From Polytrichum commune (lineage: Eukaryota > Streptophyta > Polytrichopsida > Polytrichales > Polytrichaceae), in the NCBI GenBank assembly GCA_950295325.1, contig OX485808.1, positions 3,162,501 to 3,226,500 of the forward strand: 64,000 bases of DNA, read 5' to 3'. Positions 46,688 through 58,744 of this stretch are shown here, one piece after another. Made by a program: the position numbers and the translations under genes. The notes beneath the pieces were generated by a model. The model ran no database searches and was not told the DNA's origin. It saw nothing but the letters and a program-made list of their open reading frames with translations. Position 1 is the stretch's first letter. The number at the start of each line of letters is the position of its first letter.

Positions 46688-49600
46688 TCAGACACGAAAA
46701 AGGTACCGAAGATCCTCCACGGTCAGGCGAGTTTTTTGTTCACCGCCCTCATTCTCTCCAAAGGCAGATGCCACAATTTGCCTTTTGCGCTCCTGCGAAA
46801 GATATCACCCACCAGGTAAATAAAAGAGGATAAAATAAGCCAATCTGCAATCAAAAATTGCATATCTAATGTAGCAGTTACAAAATTTCAATATAGATTG
46901 TGAAGAAAATACCATTCTCTGCTAACAAAACATAAAAAAACACAAGTTAAGGATGAGTTAAGAAAGTCAAGATTGAATTCTCAAGATCTAAGATTATTTT
47001 CCAATTGAACTCAGAAATTTAAGAAAATTCAGAAGTTCACCCTTAAAGAAGTGGATCCCTATTCATAGACAAGACTATCAATAGATTCATTTCATACTTG
47101 TGGTGGGTATACCTGTAATTCCAATATACGGTCTTCGATAGTGTTCTTCACTGTGAAGCGTGAGACATTGACAGTACGAGTCTGACCAATCCGATGTGCT
47201 CGATCTATTGCTTGATCTTCTGTAGTGGGATTCCACCAGACATCGAGGAGAAGCACATGGCAAGCAGCCACCATATTCAATCCAAGACTTGCAGCTTTGA
47301 GAGACATGATCATTACTGTGACCTATTCACAACAAACTCAAAATCAGTACAGAGAACCTATTTGTAAGCACAGAAAAATATGACATTCTAATTTTGTCAG
47401 AGAGAATATCAGATTAGAGCAGACCTCAGGTCGCGTGTTGAAGTCAGATACAGCCTTGTCTCTTGCCAAAACTGACATAGTGCCATCCAGTCTCCGATAG
47501 CAGAAACCTGCATTTTTCAAAGGTGTTTCAAGAAGATCCAGCATGCTCGTCCACTGGGAGAAAACAATTGCTTTCTCAGTCGACTCAACTTTCTCTATCA
47601 AACTCCCAGCTGCCTCTGAAGTGACCACCAATGCAGTACACTCTGCTCCAGTCTGCTCAATATTTGTCTGCTCAAACTTCGTCTCGAGTTTATTCTGATC
47701 AAACACTGTCTGCTCGAATTTTATCTGCTCAATTTTTGTTTGCTCAAATCTCATTGTTTCAGCTTCAAGGAACTTTTCTGCCTTGGGCCCCTTGACAACT
47801 TTGCCATCCTCTACTAGATAACTGATCGTGGGGAGTGCCTGCAATGTGTTGATGACGGCATCAATCTTGGATGAAGTTCTCCAAGTGACTTCCTCTCCCT
47901 TCGCAGCAAGAGCTACGCTAGGGTCAGTATCAGTGGCGCTGCATCCATTCCCTAACCCAAGGTCCTTCAAAGCTGCAAGGGAGTATAATAATGTGGAGTT
48001 GAGAGCACGCTTGCACTTGGGAAATCGGCAGGTTGTGTCATCACCATTAGCCATTTGTTCAGAAATGCATTGTCTGCAGAAGACATGAGAGCATATGCTG
48101 ACTACTGGATCTTCTGGTGCATCCTGTATACAAAGAGAACACTCAGAAATCGCCCTTCAAACAAATATTTCATGCTCCACCCCAGGCTCAGGAACCCATG
48201 CACTTCTGCTCTACCAAACAGGCATTAAAAAACTCATAATTCTAGCTTTTCCATACTGCACAAACCTAAGACTACCTTTGTCAAAGGATTGCCAGGACCT
48301 TTCTACTGTCGAAATTTACAGTAGGTCCAACTTCAATGTAAGGTAATATGTTCAAAAAGAAATTTGATGGGAGGGGCGATGTTCCACATAGATCAACTAC
48401 CGAATTCTTCATCCTTAAGTGTGTGAAATCTACAAAGTTGCAGAAACCCTTGCCCTCAAGGCTCATACACAGCAACGGAACACGCATCAACATTTGCCAG
48501 TAAAGAGCTGTCAACTACTTTGGAGGCAGCACCCTTGACCTCCGGTACTCCTTGCTCTTCCCTGAAAATACTGTGAGGGTACTAGACATGAATGTCATAC
48601 AAAAAAGCCAACAAATACCCTCAACACTTCAACACATGCTATTGTCCTAAACTCTCCTTTGATTACTGATTATGCAGATTATTTACCTGACAAATATTGC
48701 AAAGTGTCCGACTGCCTTCCAGACATTGGATTAGTTCCAAGCGTTGAGGAGGGGGCAACTTCCGAGCAGACTCCACAGAAGTCTTCTGACCAGCTGCTGC
48801 TTTGGAACACTTTTTGACAAGCATAGGATGATCACATGCCTGCCGTAGCCGAAGTAGCATCCAAAGGATGTTAACATAGTTGCTTTGCACAGTCCCTGCG
48901 GCAGCATACTCCTGCAAGTTGATCCAACATTTAAAAAGTTTCCTAAATGGTGGCAATCTTTATAACCCCATAGATCTTCTCAAGACAACATCAAATCTTG
49001 AATTTAGCAATGCCTTGAAAAGCCCTTTAGAAGATACATAAGAATTTGATGCATCAGTTTGTGGAATTGCATCTACACACTGTGCCACCTTAGAAAGTCA
49101 GTCCACTACCCTAGCTTTGGTCACCCCAAAAAAATGTGGCCTACTGATGTTCCATGAATGGAACCTCATATAAGTAAACATTGATGCAGGCAAAGAGCAA
49201 TATAACACAACAGTATGGAACATATAGATACCTGAAATTGTGCTCGTGATTCAGCTTCCAAATTCGTGTAGAATGTACGTTCATCTAAACTGAACTCTGC
49301 CTGCTGGAGTTTTACAATTCTCGGAGGAAGATTCACTATCGGTTTTCCATCAATTAGACAAGCTGCAGGGTACCAACCGATCCAACATTAAGGACAAAAA
49401 GCACTTCAGAAATAAGGAACACTGAATTAGAATAGCCAATTCCTAAAGATTGTTTTGACCTCATCAGAGCAGCCTGATTTCTGTCAATTAAGCAACAAAC
49501 TATGAGCCCATAGGGGCATGCATTGCACTCCGCATACTGGAAGCAATCAAACAATTCACGTCAGGGCCTTACTTTTTGTTCGCCGGAGGACAATTGGTTT

Positions 49601-52600
49601 CAAAATTGCTTGTAGCTTTCTATATCCCTCTGATGGGTTTCGTGATACAGGATCCTTGATGTCATATTGAAATTTCTTGTATGTATCCCAAGGAAAATAT
49701 CGAAGGAATCGGAAGTAACTGAAAAGATCATCTACAGAGTTCTGTATGGGTGTGCCACTAAGACACCATCGTCGCTTTGCACGGAGGCCCCAGGCTGCAC
49801 GTGCAACCTGAGTTCGGTAATTCTTGATGCTCTGAGCTTCATCTAAAACAACCCTAAACCATGCAACTCGTGCCAGAGGACCAGAGTCAACAGAAATTGA
49901 TGTATCCCCATCTACCACCACTCCCCTCCCCTTCCCCTTTGCCTTCTTAACTTTCTCTGGCTTCTCCTTCTTAGGTTTTGAGAAAGGAACAAAGCCATAG
50001 TCATTAGGATTCCTCTTGTCTTCATCCTTTTCTTCAGGTAGAGGCTGCTTCGGGACTTCCATGCTTACAATTGAGTATGTCGACAAAACCACATCATACT
50101 TAGCTAATTCTTGGGGGTCCCTAGTCCGGCTGCTCCCATGGTAAACAAGGACAGAAATTTTCGCTTCAGCTGTCACCTTGTCCCGTATTTCTTGTGCCCA
50201 CTGCCGCAGAACACTTGTGGGGCACACAACAAGAGTACCAGCAGCTGGCCTGCCTTTGCTTGAAGCTTGGCTAGCCTTCACTTCCTCAGGAAGTTGGGGG
50301 CTACCACTTATGCTAGGCAGTGAGGTCGGCCAGTTGCTCATATCAAACCTCCGTTGGCTGTTTCCATAAGAAAGATCATCATCCTCATCATCCAGATCAA
50401 CAGTTGAGCCCTCTAATTGAGGAGGCTCTACACCTTTTGAGCCTGGTTTCTGAATGGGAGCCCTATTTTTCAGGATAAGAGCAATGGTTGATATAGTCTT
50501 CCCAAGACCCTGGTTCCCAAGAACTTAAGTTAGTATGCAAAAAGCCAATCCACAACATGAAAGCCTATCTTGTGTTTCAGCTGAAAAAACATAGTTACAC
50601 CAAAAATACTTGATAAGTTTCCTGCATGAGTTATAAAAACCCCATAAAATCAAGCTTTAGTCTTTGTCAGCCCCAGCAATAAAAAGCTCAATATAGAATT
50701 CCGTCATTTAAGACAACATTGAGAGAGGAAGGAGAGGCCCGCCTCACCTGGTCATCTGCCAAAATGCCTCCACAAGGCTCCTGCCTTCCACTCTCCCTTT
50801 TCACCATCCACGCTAATGCCATTTTCTGTATGAAAGAAACTCATTACAGGAGATAAATTCCACAAAGACACAGGAGATTTAAGACTAAATAAAAAACTAC
50901 GTTCACAAAGGACAACTATCATGATTTTGTATAACTTAGCAGGCACATCACAAGGTGTCAATTACCTGATGCTTGAGAAGTGACATGGCTAGAAGACCTT
51001 CTTCTGGGGTTGTTTCCTCCTTCTCATCCGCCAAGGAGAATGCCTGCAGAAACGATACATCCATGTAATGTATGGAATGGACATCTCTTACAAACATAGG
51101 TAGCTAAAAGAGCCTTAAAAAGGAAACAAGGTATTCATAGCAAACATGGCATGAAATCAAAGACACTGAAGCAGTTGGCCACTTTTCAAAGTTCAAAATA
51201 ATACTGGAAACCATCAAGAACTTGTAATGCATTGATTTAGAAATTTGAAACATGCACAAGCTGCTAGCTTTCCAACCTGCAGGACAGCTTGATATGCCAG
51301 TTCTTCACTCCTCTTCAGCGCAAGAGCAGGGTCAGCTGCAGCAGCTGCAAGCTGTACTCCATTTGAAATACCTGTGATTGGACCAGCTAGAGTGCCAGGT
51401 AAAACCCTAGGTCTGTGCCTGTCATATGAAGTGCTGACCTCACCAGAGCTACTGCGGTGTGCAATATTTACAATGCTACTCGAATGTGCATCTCTGTAGG
51501 CTGCCATATTGGAAAGTGCTTGACCACTTGGTACAACTCTCATCATGGAAGTTGCAGTGGTTGCAGAGGACTCCATACGCCCCATCTGCAGAGAAAACTT
51601 GGACATGCTTGGATTCCAGGATTGCGATCTGCCTGGTATAGCATGCATTTCTGGAACCTTCTTTAAATATGTTGAAGACGGATAATTAGCATAAGAATGG
51701 CCGTTAGGCTGCCTGGGAGGCCAGATTCCAGCAGGTCGTGGTTTTTTCTGTTCTGTTTCAGCCCAGCCAGGTAATTTCCTTTTCCCTCGGGATCCCCCAC
51801 TGATTTCCCTCAACTCTGATTCCTCCTCAGACCCATCACTACTATCGCTGGTGAGATCCACAACAGATTGGGCTAAAGAGATATTGAATGGTCTTTGATA
51901 CTGACTGATGTTATTTTGCCCAACTGAAGGACTGAACGTGAATCCATTTCGAAGGCTTTGATCAAACATTGCAACAGGAGAACTTGAGTTGGAGTTACTC
52001 TGCCTAGATGGATCAGGCGAAAACCTCTCTGTTGGTGTCCAATTAGAAGCCAGGACAGAACCATCATTCTGCTGTGGCCTGTCATGGTCAAGATCTACAG
52101 GTGTTTCTGTTCGCAAAAACTCCAGCAGCGGGAATTGATGTGGACTTCCAGTAGTATTCATATCTGTTGTATTGAACATTTGCATATCTGTTGAATTGTC
52201 TTCGAAACCTGCAATGCAACAGAGGTGACATGAACAAAAACTCGACTGACTGATGGACACTCTTCATCAAAATACCAGTGTTTCAGGTAGAATTAGGGCT
52301 TCACTGTTAGGGTCTAGGCCAAGGGGACACTCTAACTCCAGCAATCCCGGCATTTGTTCAACCTCGTGACCTTCCCTTTTGTACTCTAGGAAGAGAAGGT
52401 AAAGCAGGGTAATCTAACTAGGTGTTGGACTTTCCACAGCAAGAGTGGAAAGGGCACGCTGCTGCATGAAAGGCCTGCCTAGTCCACCCGACAGATACAT
52501 TATTGCCAATCATGTATATGCACATGCTCTCCCAATAGTCATCAAGTATTGCAAACTAAACTATCCAATCTTTCATTGGACGAATTTGTAAGCAAAAATT

Positions 52601-53961
52601 GGCAACCTAGGTTTTGGTCTCGGCCTTTCTGGTTCCCACAATTCACTACTTGGCCCAGGTCTAGAAGAACGTGAGATAGAGAACGCTGAGACCATTAATG
52701 AAGTTCCCAGGACCAGACATGACAACGCAGAGCAAGGTGATCCTGTGCATCTCAATTCTCTTGTCAGTGAAACGCAAAGGTTGACAGTAGGTTCTGGAAC
52801 TAAATTGACATTGACTACTTCCAGAATATTATCCTGATGGATTACAATGCCCTGATATTTCCACTTCATGCAGGTCCTAACAAATCAGGCGAGACTCAAA
52901 TGTGTGCACATATCAACTGTTTCTGAATCCGGATGATAGAAGACTGAAAATGTCCACCCCTATTCTGCAGGTTCTGAAGAACAACAGATTTCTGTCAAGT
53001 ATATGAGAAATGTAACCTTCACCATCTTCATTCAAATCCTGGAGCCACGCAAGATTATGAGTCATCTTATTTGTTGAGGGCACCGCCATGCCATGATGGT
53101 ATGCCTCAGGAACCGCAGGAGTGTGTGGCGCTATCTCTTGCTCCTGCTGCACATGCGTTGGAAAGAGCATTTGTTCTTCTGCTGCCTCGAAGACAACAGG
53201 CGTATTTGGAGCCATCTCTTGCTCTGCTTTCTTGTAGGGAGTTCCCACGGAGTTATCCTGCTTTTGCTGTTCCAAAAACAAACACATCAATATGCGACAA
53301 CCAAAAACACCCGCAGCTCTGATCGCGTTTCTGCACATTTCCTTGAACGCACATACTGCAACCTCACCATACTGCAATCCTCTGTAGTCCACGTTCCCAA
53401 GGATCTCCTGATAACTAAATTCGGTGACAAAAACTTGACTACAGGATCACGCTTCAAGTCAGCATCACTGGTATGGCCAAAGAAACCATCGCACAGTAAC
53501 CAGAACAAACGGTTACTCGCGACAATTAAGACAATACAGAGCAACAAAAAGTTACTGCAATTTTTCTTGAGGGAACAGTAACAACAGATTCTCCTTGGAC
53601 GCGGAAAACCCTAATATCCACAACAATGAGCAAAGCTTCGAGAAAGAAGCCGTAAGAAAAAGCTTACAACGATGGGAAGCTCCTCCTTCAAAACCTCGAG
53701 GAATTCGTCCAATCCCATGTCATACTCGCCATCACCACCGCCCCCACCCCCATCCACGTGCGATGGTGTCTCCCCTCCTTGGAGGACTCCATGTGCTGTT
53801 GGAGTTTCTTCCGCCCGCACCATAGTAATTGAGCCTCCTCTACCTGCCAGCTCACTTCCAAGGCCATCATGCCCTAACACACTAAAATCTCGGTGTAACC
53901 TGGCATCCCCTTGGCGCCCTTCCGGCAGACGGAATTGTGATGACACCTGGTTCAAGTACAT
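46688..53961 (-). CDS. SNF2-family helicase with RING finger (FRG/CHR27-CHR28, RAD5/RAD16-like), ~1312 aa
   Basis: Eleven exons, reading down: 53961-53668, 53266-53017, 52208-51277, 51043-50966, 50825-50748, 50509-49573, 49362-49232, 48911-48687, 48123-47425, 47322-47113, 46792-46688. All GT/AG, all in phase, stop TGA. N-terminus: acidic and low complexity. About residues 296-301: [18 protein letters not shown], a SUMO-interacting-type motif. About 540: [13 protein letters not shown] (Walker A, split by an intron after DDQ). About 768: [11 protein letters not shown] (motif II). Then [20 protein letters not shown] and LRRTK. A C3HC4 RING (LCNICQ...[13 protein letters not shown]...C-x5-C) lies between the helicase lobes, as in RAD5/RAD16. 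Motifs [33 protein letters not shown]. No HIRAN domain was seen. Arabidopsis FRG proteins act in chromatin remodelling and RNA-directed silencing; a similar role is inferred. The start ATG 53961 is the first after an in-frame TGA but is not proven; 53818 (GTG-rich frame) and later Mets are alternatives. Confidence 0.92.
47640..47765 (-). repeat. In-frame FEQT/IEQT repeat within the SNF2 protein
   Basis: About seven degenerate copies of (F/I)-E-Q-(T/I/N) lie between the RING and helicase lobe 2 ([15 protein letters not shown] and on). The DNA repeats TTTGAGCAGACAAA-like units. The frame is kept, so this is probably a flexible linker expansion. Confidence 0.75.
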
Positions 53962-55345
53962 GTCTGCCTCCTCACCTGTTCCTACACTCTTCCAAACATT
54001 TCAGTTCCCTGTATACCTGTATCCCTCCTTGCCTTTCCCTTTCCCTTTCCTTTCCTTTCCTTTTCCTTTCCTCTCCTTGCCCCCCTTGGATCCTCCTTTA
54101 CCCCACTCTTCTCCTTCCCTTTCTTAGTGCAGATCTCCCTCTTACGTGCTCATGCACCACCATCACACCTTTCCTAATACCGGAAACCGTCACGATCTCC
54201 TCTCAAACCTGCACAATCCCCTCACCCTAAGGGAGCTATCCAACACACCGATCAAAACCCCCATCCCTGACGTTATTTTCTCTGTTCTTCCTCGACTCCG
54301 AACCGTTTTGCGTCAAATTTCGAACCAGCGTGGGGTGCGGCAACACTCGACGGATGTGCGGACGGCGCTCCTGGTGCTCCACGGACGCGCGAGTCGTCGG
54401 ACACGCGACATTTTGGGCCCTGTTGAAGCCAATTCGGAGAAAGAGGGAGGGAGGGAAAGGGGAAGGGGGAAGGGGAGAGGGGAGGATACACAGGGACAGA
54501 GAACCGACTATTATCATCCCTTTTGTCGTCTGTTTCATCCGTTCCCTTCGTTCATCCGTCGAGTCCGGCTGGCGGCTCCTGCGAGCGTACGTGGCCACTC
54601 CCCCCCGCCCTTGTGGATGCGCCTTCATTAGTGGCCGAAGGTTGCGGCGTAACTTGGCTCTCTTACTATCCGTTCATCCGCCTTACTACTACTACTACGC
54701 CGAATGTGGCATTTAGTGTCACCTACACTATTTGTGAAGGGCCTTCACTAGATGCCTAGAGCTCTCCAAGTGTCATGCCCACTAATTGGGCTGGGGCGAA
54801 CCAACCCGGACATTGGTTCCTTGGAGGCAAGGGTTTAGGCATCCAGCAAGGAACGTGTGTGGGTCGGTTCACCCAAATCCACTAATTTTCACTGTGATAC
54901 TATTCGTCACCAACATAACTGACTTTTCTAAGTGAAGTTTATTTACATCGTGACATTTCGTGTAGCACATTGGGATACTTGAGATGATAGGTTTGGGTTT
55001 TAATATGCAAGGGGAATGTGTTATTGAGCATACTAATGGCAAGTGTCACATCTCTATGTTTTAGTATACATAAGGAAGGTACTTTTGAGCATACTAATGC
55101 CAAGTGTCATTTTTGTACACTTTAATCAACTTGTAGATCATTGTGTAATGTAGGCATAGACCTCATAGCACTATTGAATGTACTCTTGTTGAAATGTCGA
55201 TAAGCACGTTTGAATGCCAAGTGTCATGAGGTGACACTAACGGTGAAGTTTTAGATCGTTGGTGTAACCTAACATATCCCTTAAAATAGGGTAAATGACA
55301 CTATTACGCATGTGACGCTAAATACCATAAATGGTGTATTACTAC
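53962..55345. other. Upstream region of the SNF2 gene, then repeats
   Basis: 54025-54080 is a C/T-rich tract (TTTCC units) and 54440-54487 a G/A-rich tract; read on the minus strand these are the purine- and pyrimidine-rich tracts expected near a plant promoter or leader. Overlapping frames near 54146-54716 on both strands are low-complexity and unsupported. From about 54620 repeat R3 fragments begin, and 54930-55335 is related to about 10140-10400. Confidence 0.5.
54620..54725 (+). repeat. Dispersed repeat R3, fragment 1
   Basis: Contains GAAGGTTGCGGCGTAACTTG, GGCTCTC, a CCTTACTACTACTACTAC-like block and TTAGTGTCAC. Matches 56540-56680 and 58405-58515. Confidence 0.55.
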
Positions 55346-55935
55346 CAGAGCCCAACATTTTCCTTTTAAATTACACCCATACCCATACCATGCCCATCAG
55401 CAGCGGCCTATGCCCACCCATGCCCACCCATGCTATTCAAATTGCACCCATGTATTCAAAAATTGTGTAATATGTATTACCCGCCTACACCAAGTTTTGG
55501 TTGGATCGGACAAATAAAAGGTCGTTCACTATCGTTGGCTTCAGCCCGGAGCGCTTCTTGGTTAGTGTATTCCATGCATCCGAGAAGTTTGACTCCGATT
55601 TGGAGTTGGATGCAGGGATGCACAAAACCGAATGCGCCACGCGCGACATGATGGGGAATGTGGGGGCTCCTTTCAACTTCCACCATAAGAGATTACTGAA
55701 TTTAGCAATGGTATCCCGATTCACTGGCAATGCTAAGCTCACCGCTGCAATGATCTCATGATCACCCATGCCCACCCATTATAATATCGAACCCATGCCC
55801 ACCCATGAACAATAATATCGCACCCTTGCCCACCCATGCCCACCCATGAACAATAATATCGCACCCATGCCCACCCAAAACCCATGGGCATGGGTGGGCA
55901 TGGGCATGGGCATGGGCACCCAATGTAGGGCTCTG
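55346..55935. mobile_element. Non-autonomous hAT element, 590 bp
   Basis: The terminal inverted repeat CAGAGCCCWACATT (14 nt, one mismatch) is flanked by a perfect 8-bp target duplication ATTACTAC (55338-55345 and 55936-55943). Subterminal regions on both sides are dense in TGCCCACCCATG copies, like the clustered transposase-binding sites known near hAT ends. Inside lies a transposase C-terminal remnant on the minus strand. The element is an internally deleted derivative of a larger autonomous hAT. Confidence 0.9.
55485..55775 (-). pseudogene. hAT transposase C-terminal (dimerisation) fragment
   Basis: A 96-codon frame containing WWKLKGAPTFPIMSRVAHSV, LCIPASNSKSES and RSGLKPTIVNDLLFVRSN. This matches the conserved hAT C-terminal dimerisation region (W-x-x-P-L-A-x-x-Y-L-x-I-P-A-x-S-x-x-S-E-R type). 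In most family members the last motif reads S-E-R-x-F-S; here SESNFS. The catalytic part is absent. Non-functional as an enzyme, but it confirms the hAT assignment. Confidence 0.85.
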
Positions 55936-55939
55936 ATTA

Positions 55940-56030
55940 CTACTACTACCACCACTTTGAAAGCCTTTAAATTTTCATTAGAACCACACAAGATGATTGT
56001 TCTCGTTTGAGTGTCACGTAAAGTAGATTG
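55940..56030 (+). repeat. Dispersed repeat R3, fragment 2
   Basis: TACTACTACCACCACTTTG followed by AACCACACAAGATGATTGTT and GAGTGTCACG; matches the 3' parts of 56440-56690 and 58290-58520. The hAT element inserted at the TACTAC motif of this repeat. Confidence 0.55.
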
Positions 56031-56064
56031 GTCTTAATTGGTCATTTTTTTTACATTCACCCAT

Positions 56065-56310
56065 AGCTTCTACGATTTGAAACATGTGATTAGTATGTGA
56101 CGGTCAGCAAATCCAAATCGAGGTTGTAGCCACTTTCCTCGTAAATGTTGGAATTCATATGAATCAAGGTGAGGATTCTTGTACTCTTTAAATGCACATC
56201 AAATGCTCATGTAGGTCTTGATTATTAAACTTAGAAAAGTTATCGTATTTTGAAAGGTGTTGTAATAAAAAATAAAAATAAAAACCGAATAAGAGTTGTC
56301 TACCTTAATG
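56065..56310 (+). repeat. Dispersed repeat R1, partial copy f
   Basis: Contains GATTTGAAACATGTGATTAG and GAGGTTGTAGCCACTTTCCT, ends near GTCTACCTTAATG. The poly-C part is missing. Confidence 0.5.
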
Positions 56311-56439
56311 ATGGTGGTGGGCCACTCAAACGTGTCCACAAGTTGTTTTGTTGCTTTTCTTGAAGAAGAATTAACCCTTGACTAAACGAAGGCACTCTTT
56401 GTTTGACGAGGACGGTATAAAATAGGAGAGGGGATGGGG

Positions 56440-56690
56440 CCCTAGCAAAAAAAACAAGCATTTGATTGTAAAGTGCTCACACTCTTTTATACATTCTTTT
56501 ATGTGGTTTTAGGGCTTGCATAGATTGGTGACACTTAAGCAACGTGAAGGTTGCGGCGCAACTTAGCCCTCTTGCACATGTTTGTCAACCTTACTCCTAC
56601 TACTCCACTTTGCCTTGGAAAAACTACTTGGAAAAACACACAAAATGATTGTTTTTGTTCAAGTGTCACGAGGTTGCGACTCGGGGCAAT
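56440..56690 (+). repeat. Dispersed repeat R3, copy 3
   Basis: Starts with CATTTGATTGTAAAGTGCTC, passes GGGCTTGCATAGATTGGTGA and ends with TCAAGTGTCACG. The most complete copy seen; relatives lie at 58290-58520, 58745-58945 and 60755-60850. Confidence 0.6.
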
Positions 56691-57696
56691 CACACCCCCT
56701 TACATTTCACAGCCACGTGCAATAAAAGTTTGTTACCCTATATCATATGCCATAAATAATTAAAAAATTTGTGATGTTTTTTTCTACCTAAACATAAGCA
56801 TTGATAATATTTTTGTATATTTTTTTGAAATTTGTAGTCATCTTCATTTTTTTAGTAATTTTTGGGATTAAATTTTACGCCGTTCTAGTTAGAAATGGTA
56901 TGTTTTATAATTATAATTATAATACAAATCAAAATAATTAAACTTGGTTATCATATTTTACTATGTAATGGATATTGTGTGATATCTACTCATGAAAAAA
57001 ATTGGTAAAATTTTGACCCATTTTGGTGGTGCTTTATGTAAAAAGAAGATCTTTTTCTTTTTCTTTTTGATCACACGTGGTGTTCAACTTGACAATGGAG
57101 TCCACCCCCCGGGGGTTGCAACAGACCCAAGGGGTGGACTCTTCATACAACATACAAGCTAACGTGAGTGTAAGAAAAGGTATTATTTGAGGCATCAACG
57201 TACATAGTATACACAAGGAAGAGGTATGGTTTTTCTCTAGTGTGTACATTTACAAAGGTTATCATGAATTATGAAGTAAATGTAAATGTACAAAAGAGGG
57301 CCATAAGGTTTAGAGAGAAACTTAACAATAGATGTGTAATATTCTTCCCATTCAATTTTCATTTGTTGTTGTCATATGGTAATAGTTCCTCAATGACTAC
57401 CTTATCCATTCTTGTCAGGGTTTGCATTTGGGTTCTAGGCTTTACAAAGTGGAGAGTCTTGGAGCATTCATATCCACCCCTAAGTTTTTCTTTTTGGATT
57501 GTGGCTAACTTATTGTGCTTTTGTCTTTGTTGTTTGATGCAATTGTTAAGTTACATGCTATAGAAGAAAAATAATTTAATGACTTTCTCATTGAAAAGTG
57601 AAAGTGGATTTTAGAAGTAATAAAGGCCTATTTAATTCATGCTTTTTCTATTGCATATGTAGGGGAGACATTTATCACATTAAATTGGAAAGCTTA

Positions 57697-58090
57697 GAGC
57701 ATCCTCAGTCGGTCTAGGTAAAGCTCACTGCAAACCAAGACCTATCTTGCTTAAAATGCTCAAAATTTAGAGGGAGTGCACCAAATCTTGCTTAAAAATG
57801 GAAAGATCCTCCCACACTCCCTCTAAATGTCAAAAATTTGGAGGGAGTGTGGGAGGATCTTTCCATTTTTAAGCAAGATTTGGTGCACTCCCTCTAAGTT
57901 TTGAAAATGTGGTGTTTTCAATGAGGGATTTCACCTACGTCAAATTTTTACAATTCTTTTTTCTTGAGAAATATCTCACGTTTATTTAGGTGTGCTTCTA
58001 ATGATGGTAATTTCAGTTTCTAATTTTAGGTCAGTCAAAAGATAGGTTTTGGTTTGCAGTGAGCTTTACCTAGACCGACTGAGGATGCTC
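57697..58090. mobile_element. PIF/Harbinger-like MITE, 394 bp
   Basis: 50-bp terminal inverted repeats (57697-57746 and 58041-58090), 49/50 identical, begin GAGCATCCTCAGTCGGTCTA. Flanked by TTA on both sides (57694-57696, 58091-58093), the 3-bp target of PIF/Harbinger (Tourist-type) elements. No coding capacity. Near-identical ends suggest a recent insertion. Confidence 0.88.
57769..57895. ncRNA. Perfect 55-bp hairpin inside the MITE
   Basis: 57769-57823 is the exact reverse complement of 57841-57895, with a 17-nt loop. Transcription from either strand would give a long perfect double-stranded RNA, a suitable Dicer-like substrate. No evidence of transcription. Confidence 0.5.
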
Positions 58091-58289
58091 TTAGTATGAA
58101 TACATGAGTCCACTTTCAAGCATGCCATTGTACATATACATATGATTTCTTAGTAAACTTCTCACATAAATGGGGCTTAATTTCATAGTGACCCATGCAC
58201 GTCATTTAAGTTTCCAATGAAAAGTCCACCTCCTGGGACAACGGGGCATTCAAATGCATGCACTAGTTGTTTTGTTGTCTTTATTACTT

Positions 58290-58520
58290 GTTTTGCATGT
58301 AATGAGTAGAAAACAACCATGTGATTGGAAAGTGGTCAAAATCTTCTATATTATAGCATTTTTACATGCTTTTAGGCCATACATAGATCGGTAACCCTTT
58401 AGTAACATGAAGGTTGTAGTGTATCTTGGCTCCATTATCCGTTTGTCAACCTTACTACTACCACTTTGCCCTAGAAAATTATTGACACAAAACACAACAA
58501 TTGTTCAAGTTTCACGTAGT
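58290..58520 (+). repeat. Dispersed repeat R3, copy 4
   Basis: ACCATGTGATTGGAAAGTGG through ATGAAGGTTGTAGTGTATCT and TTTGTCAACCTTACTACTAC to GTTCAAGTTTCACG. Aligns with 56440-56690. Confidence 0.6.
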
Positions 58521-58744
58521 GGTGATGGGAAAGTTGCATGCGCGCGAAAGAGCAAGAGAGAGAGAGAGGGACTTGGGTTGGCATGTACGAAAGATAGAGA
58601 ACATATGTCTTGAGTTGGCCTAAATGAGGATGTTTTATCCTAGACCATAGTCCCAGACTCATGTGTGAACCCAAAATGAATTTATTATTGCTTTGAGAAT
58701 GCAAGATTTTTTGCAAATTTTTAAATCGGTATGCATGCAACAAT

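Noticed and set aside
52573-52869. 98-codon minus-strand frame as an extra SNF2 exon
   Set aside because: The flanking exons 53017-53266 and 51277-52208 join in phase without it, and it shows no recognisable motif.
53093-53581. 162-codon plus-strand frame
   Set aside because: Antisense to SNF2 exon 2 and its flanking introns; no domain and no splice support.
54146-54716. Overlapping frames on both strands upstream of the SNF2 gene
   Set aside because: Purine/pyrimidine-rich, Arg/Gly- or Pro/Ser-rich translations with no domains; likely promoter or leader sequence.
54760-54900. Possible inverted repeat GAACCAACCC...GGGTCGGTTC
   Set aside because: The pairing is short and imperfect and no flanking duplication was seen.
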